Source of the DNA: Pseudomonas poae
GTDB lineage: Bacteria; Pseudomonadota; Gammaproteobacteria; Pseudomonadales; Pseudomonadaceae
NCBI GenBank assembly: GCA_004000515.1
Contig: CP034537.1
Span: 1,240,001-1,304,000 of the forward strand
Length of the DNA: 64,000 nucleotides
Direction of reading: 5' to 3'
Shown: positions 9,318 to 19,663 of the stretch, piece by piece
Position numbering within the stretch: the first letter of the stretch is position 1
Layout of the letters: every line of letters starts with the position of its first letter
Made by a program: the position numbers and the translations under genes
Notes under the pieces: generated by a model
Told to the model about the DNA's origin: nothing
Seen by the model: the letters and a program-made list of their open reading frames with translations, nothing else
Database searches by the model: none

Positions 9318-10328
9318 TTACTGCGCCGTGTAGATCTGGTCGAACACGCCACCGTCGTTAAAGAATTTCGGTTGGGCAGTTTTCCAGCCGCCGAAGTCTT
9401 TGTCGATAGTCACCAGGTCCAGTTTCGGGAACTGCTGGGCGTATTTGGCGGCCACTTTCGCATCGCGTGGGCGGTAGAAGTTCTTGGCCGCAATCTCCTG
9501 GCCAGCCGGGCTGTACAGGTGTTTCAGGTATTCAGTGGCGATTTCGGTGTTGCCCTTTTTCTCGGCGTTCTTGTCGACCACGGCCACTGGCGGCTCCGCG
9601 AGGATCGACAGGGAAGGCACGACGATGTCGAACTTGTCGGCGCCGCCGTCTTCTTTCAGGGCCAGGAACGCTTCGTTTTCCCACGCCAGCAACACGTCAC
9701 CCTGACCGTTGTTGACGAAGGTGATGGTCGAACCGCGAGCACCGGTGTCCAGCACAGGCACGTGCTTGAACAGCTCTTTCACGTATTCCTGAGCCTTGGC
9801 TTCGCTGCCGCCAGCCTTGAGGCCGTAGGCCCATGCGGCGAGGAAGTTCCAGCGCGCACCGCCGGAGGTTTTCGGGTTCGGGGTAATCACCGAGACGTCT
9901 TTCTTGATCAGGTCGCCCCAGTCCTTGATGCCTTTAGGGTTGCCCTTGCGCACCAGGAACACGATGGTCGAGGTGTATGGGGTGCTGGCGTCCGGCAGGC
10001 GGGTCTGCCAGTTTTCCGGGAGGGTCTTGCCCAGCTTGGCGATTTCGTCGATGTCACCGGCCAGGGCCAGGGTGACGACGTCGGCGCGCAGGCCGTCGAT
10101 CACGGCACGGCCTTGCTTGCCCGAGCCACCGTGGGATTGCTGGATCTTGACGTTGTCACCCGGGTGGGACTGCTTCCAGTAGTTGGTGAACTCTGCGTTG
10201 TAGTCCTGGTACAGCTCACGGGTTGGGTCGTACGAGACGTTGAGCAACTCGTAGTCCTTGGCAACGGCGGAACCTGCAAACACGGCGCTGGCCAGGGCGG
10301 CCAGGGCGTAACGGCGAATCGACGACAT
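9318..10328 (-). CDS. sbp: Periplasmic sulfate-binding protein
   Basis: A 336-residue solute-binding protein. A signal peptide ([23 protein letters not shown]) precedes the conserved [17 protein letters not shown] opening. Downstream the family segments [21 protein letters not shown], and [18 protein letters not shown], which bind the anion through backbone and Ser/Gly contacts, are all present. It captures sulfate (or thiosulfate) and hands it to CysT/CysW. It is the first transporter gene of the operon and follows oscA by about 75 bases. Sbp versus CysP cannot be fully separated by eye. Confidence 0.93.
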   Translation of the reverse strand: MSSIRRYALAALASAVFAGSAVAKDYELLNVSYDPTRELYQDYNAEFTNYWKQSHPGDNVKIQQSHGGSGKQGRAVIDGLRADVVTLALAGDIDEIAKLGKTLPENWQTRLPDASTPYTSTIVFLVRKGNPKGIKDWGDLIKKDVSVITPNPKTSGGARWNFLAAWAYGLKAGGSEAKAQEYVKELFKHVPVLDTGARGSTITFVNNGQGDVLLAWENEAFLALKEDGGADKFDIVVPSLSILAEPPVAVVDKNAEKKGNTEIATEYLKHLYSPAGQEIAAKNFYRPRDAKVAAKYAQQFPKLDLVTIDKDFGGWKTAQPKFFNDGGVFDQIYTAQ

Positions 10329-10403
10329 AGAAGCTCCTGAAATTCTTGGGTGTTGGCTTTTTTCTTATAGTTGCGGGTCTAGCATGCGAATCGCCGAACG
10401 TGC

Positions 10404-10586
10404 TTAAGCCGGTTTGTTGCCCGGGTTCTGCAGACGGAATTTTTCTTTGCGTTCGATCTGTACCACTTGCGCGTTATGCACAGTGATTTCCACCGCGCCA
10501 AACCGCAGATCGCGCAATGCGCTCTGGATCTCACGCAAAATGGCTGCTTCGTCCTGGCCGTCGACGCTACGTAGAGATGCGCTCAT
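10404..10586 (-). CDS. oscA: OscA, small sulfur-starvation protein (DUF2292)
   Basis: A 60-residue protein with the DUF2292 pattern ILREIQSALRDLRFGAVEITVHNAQVVQIERKEKFRL. In Pseudomonas this small protein, OscA, is encoded just upstream of the sbp-cysTWA operon and is needed for growth on organosulfur compounds under some stresses. The gene begins at ATG 10586 behind CAGGAGCG. Its position 75 bases ahead of sbp on the same strand matches the known arrangement. The AT-rich 120 bases upstream probably hold the promoter and CysB site, which I did not resolve. Confidence 0.88.
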   Translation of the reverse strand: MSASLRSVDGQDEAAILREIQSALRDLRFGAVEITVHNAQVVQIERKEKFRLQNPGNKPA

Positions 10587-10787
10587 GGTCTCGCTCCTGA
10601 AATGAAAAGTGCGTGCCTTGCAGTGGCGGCACTGCTTGTGGCGTGAGGGCGATAGTAGATAAGCGCGGATATTCTTAAAAATACTATTTAAGAATGTTTA
10701 TATAACTAGAAAGAATTTTCTGATGGGACGAGGGGTTGCGCGGGTTTTCGGGGTGAAAATACTGATACAGAGACACTGGTGAACCCT

Positions 10788-10877
10788 GTGGGAGCCGGGC
10801 TTGCCCGCGATGAGGGACTTTCAGGCGAGATATACTGCGCCTGATACACCGCAATCGCGGGCAAGCCCGGCTCCCAC
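10788..10877. repeat. REP inverted pair (REPIN)
   Basis: Arms GTGGGAGCCGGGCTTGCCCG(CGAT) at 10788-10811 and its reverse complement at 10854-10877 are perfect over 24 bases, with a 42-base interior. It is a Pseudomonas REP doublet and contains the stop codon of the GGDEF/EAL gene on the minus strand. Confidence 0.88.
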
Positions 10878-12803
10878 ATTGACCGCGTTGTGCCTATCGA
10901 ATTGGAGGGCCCGGTCCCAGTCGATTTCACTAGCCGGCATCGGCCGACCAAACCAATACCCCTGCCCCATATCGCACGCGTGATCCAACAGGAACCGCGC
11001 CTGCTCCACCTGCTCGATGCCTTCGGCTTGCACCTGCATGCCCATGCTTTTCGCCAAGGCGATCACCACACGCACAATCGCGGCATCGTCTTCATCCGAC
11101 GGCAACCCGGCGACAAACCCCTGGTCGATCTTGAGCTTCTGCACCGGCAGGCGCTTGAGGCGCAGCAGCGATGAATAACCCGTGCCGAAGTCGTCGATGG
11201 CCAGGCGCAAACCCAGTTCGCGCAGGCGGTGCAGTTGCTCCAGGGCCACCTCCGGGTCGTCCATCACCGCGCTTTCGGTGACTTCCAGCTCCAGGAATGC
11301 CGGATCCAACCCGGTGTTATGCAGCACCTGGGCGACTTGTTCGTACAGCTCGCGCCGAGCAAACAGTCGGCTGGAAACGTTCACGGCAATAAAGCTCAAC
11401 GGCGCACCATCCGCCAGCCACTGACACATCTGGCGGCATGATTGGTCCAGCACCCAGGCATCGATCTCGGCGATCAACCCGGTACGTTCGGCGATAGGGA
11501 TGAATTCTCCCGGCGGCACCAACCCACGCTCCGGGTGCTGCCAGCGCACCAGCGCCTCAACGCCAATCAAACGGCTGCCTTGCAGGTCGTGCACCGGTTG
11601 GTAGTAGACGCACAGCTCTTGCTGCTCGAGGGCACGCCGCAGTTCGCTGGCGATTTCGACGCGGTTCTGGGCGTGGGCGGTGAGTTCCTCGGTGTACAGC
11701 GCGTAGCCTTCGCGCCCCGCGCTCTTGGCCTTGAACAGCGCAGAGTCGGCGTTGCGCAGCAATTGCTCGGCGCTCAGGGCATCGCTGGGAAACAAGCTGA
11801 TGCCGATACTCACGCTGATAAACAGCTGATGGCCGTCGAAGATGAACGGCTGTTTCATGGCATCCAGGATGCGCTGTGCCAGCGCGGCAGCCTGCACCAC
11901 CTGTGGACAACTTTCTGCCAGCACCGCGAACTCATCACCGCCAAGGCGCGCCAGGGTCACACCGGGGCCGGACAGCCCTTGAAGCCGCTCGCCCACCAGT
12001 TTGAGCAATTGGTCGCCGACGTTGTGGCCGAGGCTGTCATTGATGATCTTGAAGTGGTCCAGGTCCAGCAACAGCAGGGCGCAGCCGCGCTTGTGGTTTT
12101 GCGCCGAGGCCAGCGCCTGCTCGGCGCGGTCGGTGAAGAGCAAGCGGTTGGGCAGGTCAGTCAGCGGGTCGTGGTGAGCGAGGTGAGCCAGCTCGTGCTC
12201 GGAATCCTTGATCGCACTGATATCGGAAAATACTGCAACGTAATGGCTGACCTGGCCCTGGTCATCGTGAATCACGCGGATGGTTTGCCACTGTGGATAA
12301 ATTTCGCCGCTTTTGCGTCGATTCCAGATTTCGCCGCTCCATTCGCCGGTGCGCTCCAGGCTCTGGAACATTCGTTGGTAGAAATTCGACGAATGGCGCC
12401 CTGACTTGAACAGGCTGGGTTTATGTCCCATGACGTCTTCCCGTCGGTAGCCCGTGATCTCCATGAAGGCCCGGTTCACGTGCACGATCAGCCCCTTGGT
12501 GTCGGTGACCAGCACGCCTTCGCGGGTGCAATCGAACACGGCAGCGGCCTGGCGCAGGCGTTCGCGGTTTTCCCGCAACGGTTGCTGCAGCAGGTTGGCG
12601 CGGGCGAAACGTACGCAAATCAGGTAGATGGCCAAGGCGCTCAAGGCCACCCACACATAACCACGCACTTGCAGCCACTGCACCAACTCCCTCGGTTCAT
12701 CAAGAAAGTTGATCAATATCTGATGACTGAGTTGAAGCCACACAATCGAAACCAGCAGGTATACCAGCCCCGCTCGCAGGGCACCTCGGTATGAAAACAG
12801 CAT
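10821..12803 (-). CDS. Membrane PAS-GGDEF-EAL cyclic-di-GMP enzyme
   Basis: About 660 residues. Two N-terminal helices (around 10-30 and 50-70) anchor it in the inner membrane, then a PAS domain (FDCTREGVLVTDTKG; FMEITGYRREDVMGH), a GGDEF domain with intact LARLGGDEFAVL and an EAL domain with GVEALVRWQHP, the Asn in AVNVSSRLF, and DDFGTGYSSLLRLKRLP. Both catalytic centres look intact, so it could make and degrade c-di-GMP. The ATG at 12803 is chosen for its upstream TAAGGA. The last ~20 residues (VGAGLARD...) are read from the REP element, so the true C-terminus may end near LQF if a base is missing there. Confidence 0.9.
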   Translation of the reverse strand: MLFSYRGALRAGLVYLLVSIVWLQLSHQILINFLDEPRELVQWLQVRGYVWVALSALAIYLICVRFARANLLQQPLRENRERLRQAAAVFDCTREGVLVTDTKGLIVHVNRAFMEITGYRREDVMGHKPSLFKSGRHSSNFYQRMFQSLERTGEWSGEIWNRRKSGEIYPQWQTIRVIHDDQGQVSHYVAVFSDISAIKDSEHELAHLAHHDPLTDLPNRLLFTDRAEQALASAQNHKRGCALLLLDLDHFKIINDSLGHNVGDQLLKLVGERLQGLSGPGVTLARLGGDEFAVLAESCPQVVQAAALAQRILDAMKQPFIFDGHQLFISVSIGISLFPSDALSAEQLLRNADSALFKAKSAGREGYALYTEELTAHAQNRVEIASELRRALEQQELCVYYQPVHDLQGSRLIGVEALVRWQHPERGLVPPGEFIPIAERTGLIAEIDAWVLDQSCRQMCQWLADGAPLSFIAVNVSSRLFARRELYEQVAQVLHNTGLDPAFLELEVTESAVMDDPEVALEQLHRLRELGLRLAIDDFGTGYSSLLRLKRLPVQKLKIDQGFVAGLPSDEDDAAIVRVVIALAKSMGMQVQAEGIEQVEQARFLLDHACDMGQGYWFGRPMPASEIDWDRALQFDRHNAVNVGAGLARDCGVSGAVYLA

Positions 12804-12968
12804 ATGGTCAGTAATCCTTACCAAAAAAACAGAATCGCCCTACGAAGGCTGCGGATTATAGAATAAGAAACATCCAGTCACTCCTATCTGAAAGGCCGGC
12901 TGGTTTTCTCTGTAGGCTTAGTGATAATGCGTGAGCTGTTTTTTCTTTATCTGAGGGCCATACAGCCT

Positions 12969-14153
12969 ATGTGGTACAACGGTTTTCTTGACCTGTCAGC
13001 CTGGCAACTGGTGGCAGTCACTCTGTTGATGACCCACGTGACCATCGTTGGGGTCACCGTCTATCTGCACCGTTATTCAGCCCATCGCTCCCTGGAGCTC
13101 AATGCCGGCCTGAAACACTTCTTCCGCTTCTGGCTGTGGCTGACCACGGCGCAGAACACCCGCGAGTGGACTGCTATCCACCGTAAACACCACGCAAAAT
13201 GCGAAACCGTCGACGACCCGCACAGCCCTGTGATCAAGGGCTTGTCCACGGTATTGCGCAAAGGCGCCGAACTGTACCGCGCCGAGGCAGAAAACCCCGA
13301 AACCCTGCGCATCTACGGCAAGAACTGCCCGGACGACTGGATCGAACGCAAGCTCTACACCCCCTACCCGCTGCTGGGCGTGGCGATCATGGGCGTGATC
13401 GACCTGCTGCTGTTCGGCACCATCGGCATCACCATCTGGGCGATCCAGATGATGTGGATTCCATTCTGGGCCGCCGGTGTGATCAACGGCCTGGGCCATG
13501 CCGTGGGCTACCGCAACTTCGAATGCCGTGACGCGGCGACCAACCTGGTGCCGTGGGGCATCATCGTCGGCGGTGAAGAGCTGCACAACAATCACCACAC
13601 CTATCCGAACTCGGCCAAGCTGTCGGTGAAAAAGTGGGAGTTCGACCTGGGTTGGGCGTGGATCAAAGTATTCAGCTGGCTGCGCCTGGCGAAGGTGCAG
13701 CGTGTGGCACCGATTGCCCACCGCGTCGAGGGTAAGGGTCACCTGGACATGGACACGGCCATGGCGATTCTCAACAACCGCTTCCAGATCATGGCCCAGT
13801 ACCGCAAGTTGGTGATCGGACCGTTGGTCAAGCAAGAGCTGGAAAAGGTCGATCATTCGGTACGCCACCAGTTCCATCGCGCCAAGCGCCTGTTGTCGCG
13901 CGAGACCAGCTTGCTGGATGACCGCCATCACGTGCGCATCCAGAGCATGCTGGAACACAGCCACGCGCTGAAAGTGATCTACGAAAAGCGTCTGGCGCTG
14001 CAACAGATCTGGCTCAAGACCAGCTCCAACGGCCACGACATGCTCGCCGCCATCAAGGAATGGGTGCATGAAGCCGAGGCCAGTGGCATCCAATCCCTGC
14101 GGGATTTTGCCCATCAATTGAAGACCTACTCGCTGCGACCTGCAGCCGTCTGA
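12969..14153 (+). CDS. desA: Delta-9 acyl desaturase DesA
   Basis: A 394-residue membrane desaturase matching the Pseudomonas DesA type, which introduces a double bond into phospholipid acyl chains aerobically. The three histidine boxes are HRYSAHR (about 37-43), HRKHH and HNNHH, with the expected helices between. The ATG at 12969 (MWYNGFLDLSAW) is the family start; an in-frame codon 48 bases upstream would add an unconserved leader. Convincing standalone gene, divergent from the GGDEF-EAL gene and followed by a strong hairpin with a T-run. Confidence 0.9.
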   Translation: MWYNGFLDLSAWQLVAVTLLMTHVTIVGVTVYLHRYSAHRSLELNAGLKHFFRFWLWLTTAQNTREWTAIHRKHHAKCETVDDPHSPVIKGLSTVLRKGAELYRAEAENPETLRIYGKNCPDDWIERKLYTPYPLLGVAIMGVIDLLLFGTIGITIWAIQMMWIPFWAAGVINGLGHAVGYRNFECRDAATNLVPWGIIVGGEELHNNHHTYPNSAKLSVKKWEFDLGWAWIKVFSWLRLAKVQRVAPIAHRVEGKGHLDMDTAMAILNNRFQIMAQYRKLVIGPLVKQELEKVDHSVRHQFHRAKRLLSRETSLLDDRHHVRIQSMLEHSHALKVIYEKRLALQQIWLKTSSNGHDMLAAIKEWVHEAEASGIQSLRDFAHQLKTYSLRPAAV

Positions 14154-14160
14154 ACAAGCG

Positions 14161-14195
14161 GTGGGAGGGCAACTTGTCCCTCCCATCAGCTTTTT
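14161..14195 (+). terminator. Rho-independent terminator after desA
   Basis: GGGAGGG (14163-14169) pairs with CCCTCCC (14178-14184), followed shortly by T5 at 14191-14195. It lies 8 bases after the desA stop. Confidence 0.75.
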
Positions 14196-14341
14196 GGCGT
14201 CATTTCTCGGACACCGGCAATCGGTCCCGTTGACGGAACTTCACTGCAATTCCCCTCTCTCAATGAACACTTCGCCATCATGGTGGCCCCTTGTAGTGAC
14301 CGCTGCTCCATCCTGCGGCGCGCCCAGAGAGAGTTGTGCCG

Positions 14342-15343
14342 ATGGTTCACGAAAAGCCTTACGTAGCCGACACCTCCACCGCTGAACATCCACGTCCAAC
14401 AGCGGCCGCAACCCTGCTGGCGCTGATGCATGCCCAGGGTGAAGTCGAACGGCTAAGCGAGCGTGAACAGCTGCTGAGCTCACTGCTGGTGAGTGTGAAC
14501 GCGGTGCTGTGGGCCATCGATTGGGAAACGCGTCGCGTGCTGTACGTGAGCCCGGCTTACGAGCGGGTGTTCGGGCGTTCTGCCGGCCTATTGCTGGCCG
14601 ACCATCGGGAATGGCGCAACAGCATCCACCCCGAAGACCTCGACTACGCCGAACACAGCCTGGCGCGCGTGCTGGAACAGGGCACTGTGGAAGACCGCGA
14701 GTATCGCATCATCACGGCCGACGGGCAGATCCGCTGGCTCAGTGACAAGTGCTACATCAATCAGCAGGTCGAGCCCGGCGAACCGGTGATCGTGGTCGGC
14801 ATGGCCGAAGACATCACCGAAAAGAAGCAGCTTGAAATCGAGCTGCACCGCCTCGCCACCACCGATGTGCTGACCCAAAGCAGCAACCGCCGGCATTTCT
14901 TCGAATGCGCCAACCAGGCGTTCGACAGCGCCTGCGCCCAAGGTGCACCGCTGGCCTTTCTGCTGCTGGACATTGATGACTTCAAGGAGGTCAACGACAC
15001 CTACGGCCATCTGGAGGGCGACCAGGTGCTGCGACGTATCGCCGAGAGTGGTCGCGGCGTACTGCGCCGTGGCGACCTGTTCGGGCGCATTGGCGGTGAA
15101 GAGTTCGCCGCCGTGCTGCCGGGCTGCGCGCCCGAGATGGCGTTGCAGGTGGCCGAGCGGCTGGGCAAAGAGATTCAGGCGTTGGGCTTCAGCTATGAAG
15201 GCCGGGACTTCAGCGTGACCATCAGCCAGGGCCTGGCCAACCTGCATGAAGAAGACTCGACCCTGGACAGCCTGTTCGCCCGTGCCGATGCAGCGATGTA
15301 CGAGGCTAAGCGCTTGGGCAAGAACCGTGTGGTCGCGGGCTAA
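14342..15343 (+). CDS. PAS-GGDEF diguanylate cyclase
   Basis: A 333-residue soluble protein. A PAS/PAC fold is seen at about 45-165 (VNAVLWAIDWETRRVLYVS; IHPEDLDYAEHSL; VVGMAEDITEKK), then a GGDEF domain with active-site motif RIGGEEFAAVL. An RxxD-type inhibitory site is not evident at the usual distance. No membrane segment, so it is cytoplasmic. It likely makes c-di-GMP in response to a PAS-bound signal. The ATG at 14342 is preferred to a GTG two codons earlier. It ends about 70 bases from a convergent receiver-HDOD gene. Confidence 0.9.
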   Translation: MVHEKPYVADTSTAEHPRPTAAATLLALMHAQGEVERLSEREQLLSSLLVSVNAVLWAIDWETRRVLYVSPAYERVFGRSAGLLLADHREWRNSIHPEDLDYAEHSLARVLEQGTVEDREYRIITADGQIRWLSDKCYINQQVEPGEPVIVVGMAEDITEKKQLEIELHRLATTDVLTQSSNRRHFFECANQAFDSACAQGAPLAFLLLDIDDFKEVNDTYGHLEGDQVLRRIAESGRGVLRRGDLFGRIGGEEFAAVLPGCAPEMALQVAERLGKEIQALGFSYEGRDFSVTISQGLANLHEEDSTLDSLFARADAAMYEAKRLGKNRVVAG

Positions 15344-15411
15344 TGCCTAACAAATACGGGGGGACCGCCCCTAAAATCGGCTTTTATAGTGAGCGGGCTC
15401 TGCGTTGGGTA

Positions 15412-16619
15412 CTAGCGCTTACGCACCCGCGTCAGCTCCGACAAGCCCACCTTGAGCAAGCGTGCGGTCTTGCTAGCTGCCAGTGCTTCCAACCCTTCAT
15501 GCTCAGTCAGCCGCGCCATTTGCGCCGCCAGGTTCACCACCAGCGCATCCCGGGCGTACACCCCGCCGTCCAGCGAATAGATCGATGCGATCAACTGGCG
15601 CAACTCCAGCGGCAAACGCCAGCGCGCCCGCAGCGCCGAGCCATAGGCCGCACCGAAGGTATAGAGAGACTCGCCGATGGTTTCGTCATCCAGCGCACCA
15701 CCGCCCTGACGCCAGTCTTCCAGGCAGCGCAACAACGCGAGGTCACCCAGGCGATGTAGGATGCCCGCGCTGTAGCAGCGCTCGTGGTCCAGCTCCAGCA
15801 TGCGCGCCAGGCGGCGGGCATAGTCGGCGGTGTCCTGGGACAACTGCCAGTGGCGCTCGGCATAGGCCACCAGCGCCGGGTCGCCCAGCACCACGTTGTG
15901 CTTGAGGGCCAGGCCCAGGATCAGGTTCATGCTTTGCCCGGCAGCGAGCTTGTGCAACGCCGCCGGCAAGGTCTGCACCGGTGTGCCGTGATGGCCGGCG
16001 CTGTTGGCAGCGGCAATCAGCACAGCGGTGATTTGTGGGTCCATGCGCACCTGGTCTTCCAGGCGCTTGAGGTCCAAGCCATTGGCCCCCAGGCTGCTTT
16101 GCACGGCGGCTTTTACGTCAACCCGCAACGGCGCGCCGTCAGAGGCTTCGCGACGACGCTCAAGGAACACCGGCAAAGTCATGCCAGGCGCCAACGGCGG
16201 CACCTCGCAGTACACACTTTCACCTTCGTTGAGCAGCAAGTCCTGCAGACGCTGGGTGAGGCCTTCCATGTTCAGGGGTTTGGTCAGGTAGGCCGTAGGC
16301 GCCAGCGGCAAGGCTTCACGCACGCTGGCACTGTCATTGCGACTGCTCAGCAGAATGAACGGCAGCAGGGTGTACGGCGCTTCTGACGCACGTTGCGCAG
16401 CAAACTCAGGCCATCAACGCCCGGCAACTCCCAATCCGCCAGGATCAAGTCGTAGGCCTTTTCTCGCAGCAGTGCAGCCGCTTGCTGCCCATCGGCACAC
16501 ACATCCAACCGTGCGTCGCAACGCACAGCCAGTAAAACTTGCTTGAGCAGATCCCGTGACCAAGGGTCCGCCTCGGCAATCAGCACTCGGGGTACAGCCG
16601 GTAAATCAACAACACTCAT
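15412..16619 (-). CDS. Receiver-HDOD response regulator, frameshifted
   Basis: About 400 residues if repaired. The N-terminal receiver (VLIAEADPWSRDLLKQVL; phospho-acceptor Asp in LILADWELPG; Lys in TAYLTKPLN) is followed by an HDOD domain (LEDQVRMDPQITAVLIAAANSA; YSAGILHRLGDLALLR), a non-catalytic HD relative found in signalling proteins. The frame breaks at the GG at 16376-16377: adding one G turns RQKRRTPCC into RQKRPYTLLPFILLSS, the expected beta-4 strand and switch region. It converges with the diguanylate cyclase and may work in the same c-di-GMP or motility circuit, as inferred from position only. Confidence 0.83.
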
Positions 16620-16708
16620 CCAGCACGCTCCATCGGCAATGCTTGCACCTTAGACAATGGAGCTGCCTACGTACAATGAACAACGCCTGAATGTGCTGCA
16701 TCGGGCAC

Positions 16709-16735
16709 AAAAAACCCGCCGAAGCGGGTTTTTTC
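16709..16735 (-). terminator. Rho-independent terminator after gabT
   Basis: AAAACCCGC (16711-16719) and GCGGGTTTT (16724-16732) pair around a short loop, flanked by A-run and T-run on either side, so it can act in both directions. It sits 23 bases beyond the gabT stop. Confidence 0.85.
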
Positions 16736-16757
16736 TGTCGATCAGGTCAGCTTCGGC

Positions 16758-18035
16758 TTACAGCTCCGAGAAGCACTCTTCGATGATCGCCAAGCCTTTG
16801 TCCAACTGCTCGTCCGGCGAGGTCAGCGGAACCAGTACGCGCAACACGTTGCCGTAGGTGCCGCAGCTCAACAGGATCAGGCCCTTGTCACGCGCCTTGG
16901 CCACCACGGAGGCGACGGCAGCAGCGTTTGGCTTGTGGGTGTCGCCATCGTCGAACAGCTCGACCGCGATCATCGCGCCCAGGGCACGCACTTCACCAAT
17001 CACCGGGTACTTGGCCTGGATAGCCTTGAGGCCAGTAACCAGACGCTCACCGACTGCCTTGCAGCGGTCCAGCAGGTGCTCTTCTTCGAACACTTCCATC
17101 ACCGCCAGCGCAGCCGCGCAAGCGATCGGGCTACCGGCGTAAGTGCCGCCCAGGCCGCCTGGAGCAATGGCGTCCATGTATTCAGCCTTGCCGCACACAC
17201 CGGCCAGCGGGAAGCCGCCTGCGATGGATTTGGCGAAGGTGGTCAGGTCGGCAGCAACGCCCATCTGCTCCATGGCAAAGAAAGTACCGGTACGACCGGC
17301 ACCGGTTTGCACTTCGTCAGCGATCAGCAGGATGCCGTGCTTGTCGCACAGCTCACGCAGGCGCTTCATGAAGGCTTTAGGCGCGACGTAGAAACCGCCT
17401 TCGCCCTGCACCGGCTCGATGATGATTGCCGCGATATCACGTGGCTCGGCATCGTTCTTGAAGATGCGTTCGATGCTGGCGATGGAATCGTCATCGCTCA
17501 CGCCGTGCAGTTCATTCGGGTACAGCGCGCGGAACACGCCGCCTGGCATCAGGCCCATGCCGGCCGAGTAAGGCACGACCTTGCCAGTCAGGCCCAGGGT
17601 CATCATGGTGCGGCCGTGGTAGGCGCCGGTGAAGGCGATCACACCGGCACGGCCAGTGGCGGCGCGGGCGATTTTCACGGCGTTTTCGACGGCTTCGGAA
17701 CCGGTGGTGACCAGCAGGGTTTTCTTGGCGAAATCACCTGGAACCTTGGCATTCACTTTTTCGCACACTTCCACGTAAGGCTCGTAGGCCAGTACCTGGA
17801 AGCAGGTGTGGGTCAGCTTGTTCAGCTGCTCGGTCACGGCCGCGATGATTTTCGGGTGCACATGGCCGGTGTTCAGCACGGCGATACCGCCGGCGAAGTC
17901 GATGAACTCGCGACCTTCAACGTCGGTCACGGTGGCGTTCTTGGCCGACTCGGCGAAGATCGGGTGGATCTGGCCAACACCGCGCGGAACAGCGGATTCG
18001 CGGCGTTTCATCAGGGAAGCGTTGGTCTTGCTCAT
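16758..18035 (-). CDS. gabT: 4-aminobutyrate aminotransferase GabT
   Basis: A 425-residue class III PLP aminotransferase. It transfers the amino group of GABA (or 5-aminovalerate) to 2-oxoglutarate, giving succinate semialdehyde and glutamate. Visible landmarks are TTGSEAVENAVKIARAATGR, GAYHGRT, the PLP phosphate-binding and aspartate region IADEVQTGAGRTG, and the Schiff-base lysine in TTFAKSIAGGFPL. The start MSKTNASLMKRRE at 18035 is the usual one; an in-frame start 18 bases upstream is less likely. Downstream of gabD on the same strand, with 184 bases between, the usual Pseudomonas gabDT order. Confidence 0.95.
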   Translation of the reverse strand: MSKTNASLMKRRESAVPRGVGQIHPIFAESAKNATVTDVEGREFIDFAGGIAVLNTGHVHPKIIAAVTEQLNKLTHTCFQVLAYEPYVEVCEKVNAKVPGDFAKKTLLVTTGSEAVENAVKIARAATGRAGVIAFTGAYHGRTMMTLGLTGKVVPYSAGMGLMPGGVFRALYPNELHGVSDDDSIASIERIFKNDAEPRDIAAIIIEPVQGEGGFYVAPKAFMKRLRELCDKHGILLIADEVQTGAGRTGTFFAMEQMGVAADLTTFAKSIAGGFPLAGVCGKAEYMDAIAPGGLGGTYAGSPIACAAALAVMEVFEEEHLLDRCKAVGERLVTGLKAIQAKYPVIGEVRALGAMIAVELFDDGDTHKPNAAAVASVVAKARDKGLILLSCGTYGNVLRVLVPLTSPDEQLDKGLAIIEECFSEL

Positions 18036-18219
18036 AAAGTCCTCATTCGCCACTCATCGGGTGGCGTGGTCCAAGGAATACGTGGCGGGGAGGAGACTAC
18101 GGCAGCATGCGATGATCGACTGCCACAGCTTTCCCGGCCACTACGAATAACGGGCGAAACACGCAAAGGGTCAGCGCTCTCGTGCCCTCTGCGTTTACAG
18201 CAATGCCTTGCCGAGCGAA

Positions 18220-19663
18220 TCAGATGCCCAGGCAGAGGTATTTGATTTCCAGGTAGTCCTCGATCCCGTACTTGGAGCCTTCACGGCCCAGGCCCGAAGC
18301 CTTGATACCGCCGAATGGCGCCACTTCGTTGGAGATCAACCCGGTGTTGACGCCGACCATGCCGTATTCCAGGGCTTCAGCCACACGGAACACACGGCCC
18401 AGGTCGCGAGCATAGAAGTAGGAGGCCAGGCCGAACTCGGTATCGTTGGACATCGCGATCACTTCGGCTTCGTCTTTGAAGCGGAACAGCGGTGCCAGTG
18501 GGCCGAAGGTTTCTTCCTTGGCCACGGCAGCGTCTTTCGGCACGTCGACCAGGATGGTCGGCTCGAAGAAGTTACCGTCGATGACCTTGCCACCGCTCAG
18601 CAGCTTGGCGCCTTTTTTCAGGGCGTCGGCGATGTGTTCCTGCACCTTCGCCACGGCTTTTTCGTCGATCAGCGGGCCAGTGGTGGTGCCTTCTTCCAGA
18701 CCGTTGCCGATCTTCAATTTGGCCACGGCTACTTTGAGTTTTTTCAGCGAAGGCGTCGTACACCGAATCCTGGATGTACAGGCGGTTGGCGCAGACGCAG
18801 GTCTGGCCGTTGTTGCGGTACTTGGAGATGATCGCGCCTTCGACGGCCTTATCCAGGTCCGCGTCGTCGAACACGATGAACGGCGCGTTGCCGCCCAGTT
18901 CCAGGGAGACTTTCTTGATGTCCTTGGCGCATTCGGCCATCAACTGGCGACCGATTTCGGTGGAACCGGTAAAGGACAATTTACGCACGATCGGGTTGCT
19001 GGTTAGCTCGCCACCGATGTCGCCGGCGCTGCCGGTAACAACGCTCAACACGCCTTTTGGGATACCCGCGCGGTGCGCCAGCTCAACCAGTGCCAGGGCC
19101 GAGAACGGAGTTTGCGAAGCAGGCTTGATCACCATGGTGCAACCGGCAGCCAGGGCCGGGCCGGCTTTACGGGTGATCATCGCCGCAGGGAAGTTCCACG
19201 GGGTGATGGCAGCGGTCACGCCGATAGGCTGCTTGATCACGATCAGGCGCTTGTCCGGCTGGTGGCCGGGAATAACGTCGCCATAGATGCGCTTGGCTTC
19301 TTCGGCGAACCACTCGATAAAGGACGCGGCGTAGACGATTTCGCCCTTGGCTTCTGCCAGCGGCTTGCCTTGTTCGAGGGTCATCAGGCGACCGAGGTCT
19401 TCCTGGTTTTCGATCAGCAGTTCAAACCAACGGCGCAGCTTGTTGGCGCGCTCCTTGGCGGTCAGCGCACGCCAGGCCGGCAAGGCCTTGTCGGCAGCTT
19501 CGATGGCGCGGCGAGTTTCAGCGGCGCCCATCTTCGGCACGGTACCGAGAATTTCGCCCGTGGCAGGGTTGTTGACCTTGATGGTCTGACCGTTGTCCGC
19601 ATCGACCCAAGCGCCATCGATAAAGGCTTGCTGGCGGAACAACTGGGCATCTTTAAGCTGCAT
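18220..19663 (-). CDS. gabD: NADP-dependent succinate-semialdehyde dehydrogenase GabD, frameshifted
   Basis: About 480 residues if repaired. It oxidises succinate semialdehyde from GabT to succinate. Landmarks: MQLKDAQLFRQQAFIDGAW start, ITPWNFPAAMITRK, FTGSTEIGRQL, LELGGNAPFIVFDDADL, catalytic Cys in NNGQTCVCANR, and the C-terminal EGSKYGIEDYLEIKYLCLG. One extra A/T in the T6 run at 18739-18744 shifts AEKLKVAVAKLKIGNG out of frame; both halves are otherwise perfectly conserved in style, so error is likelier than decay. The start at 19663 is preferred over a longer N-terminal frame that would add 39 unconserved residues. Confidence 0.92.
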
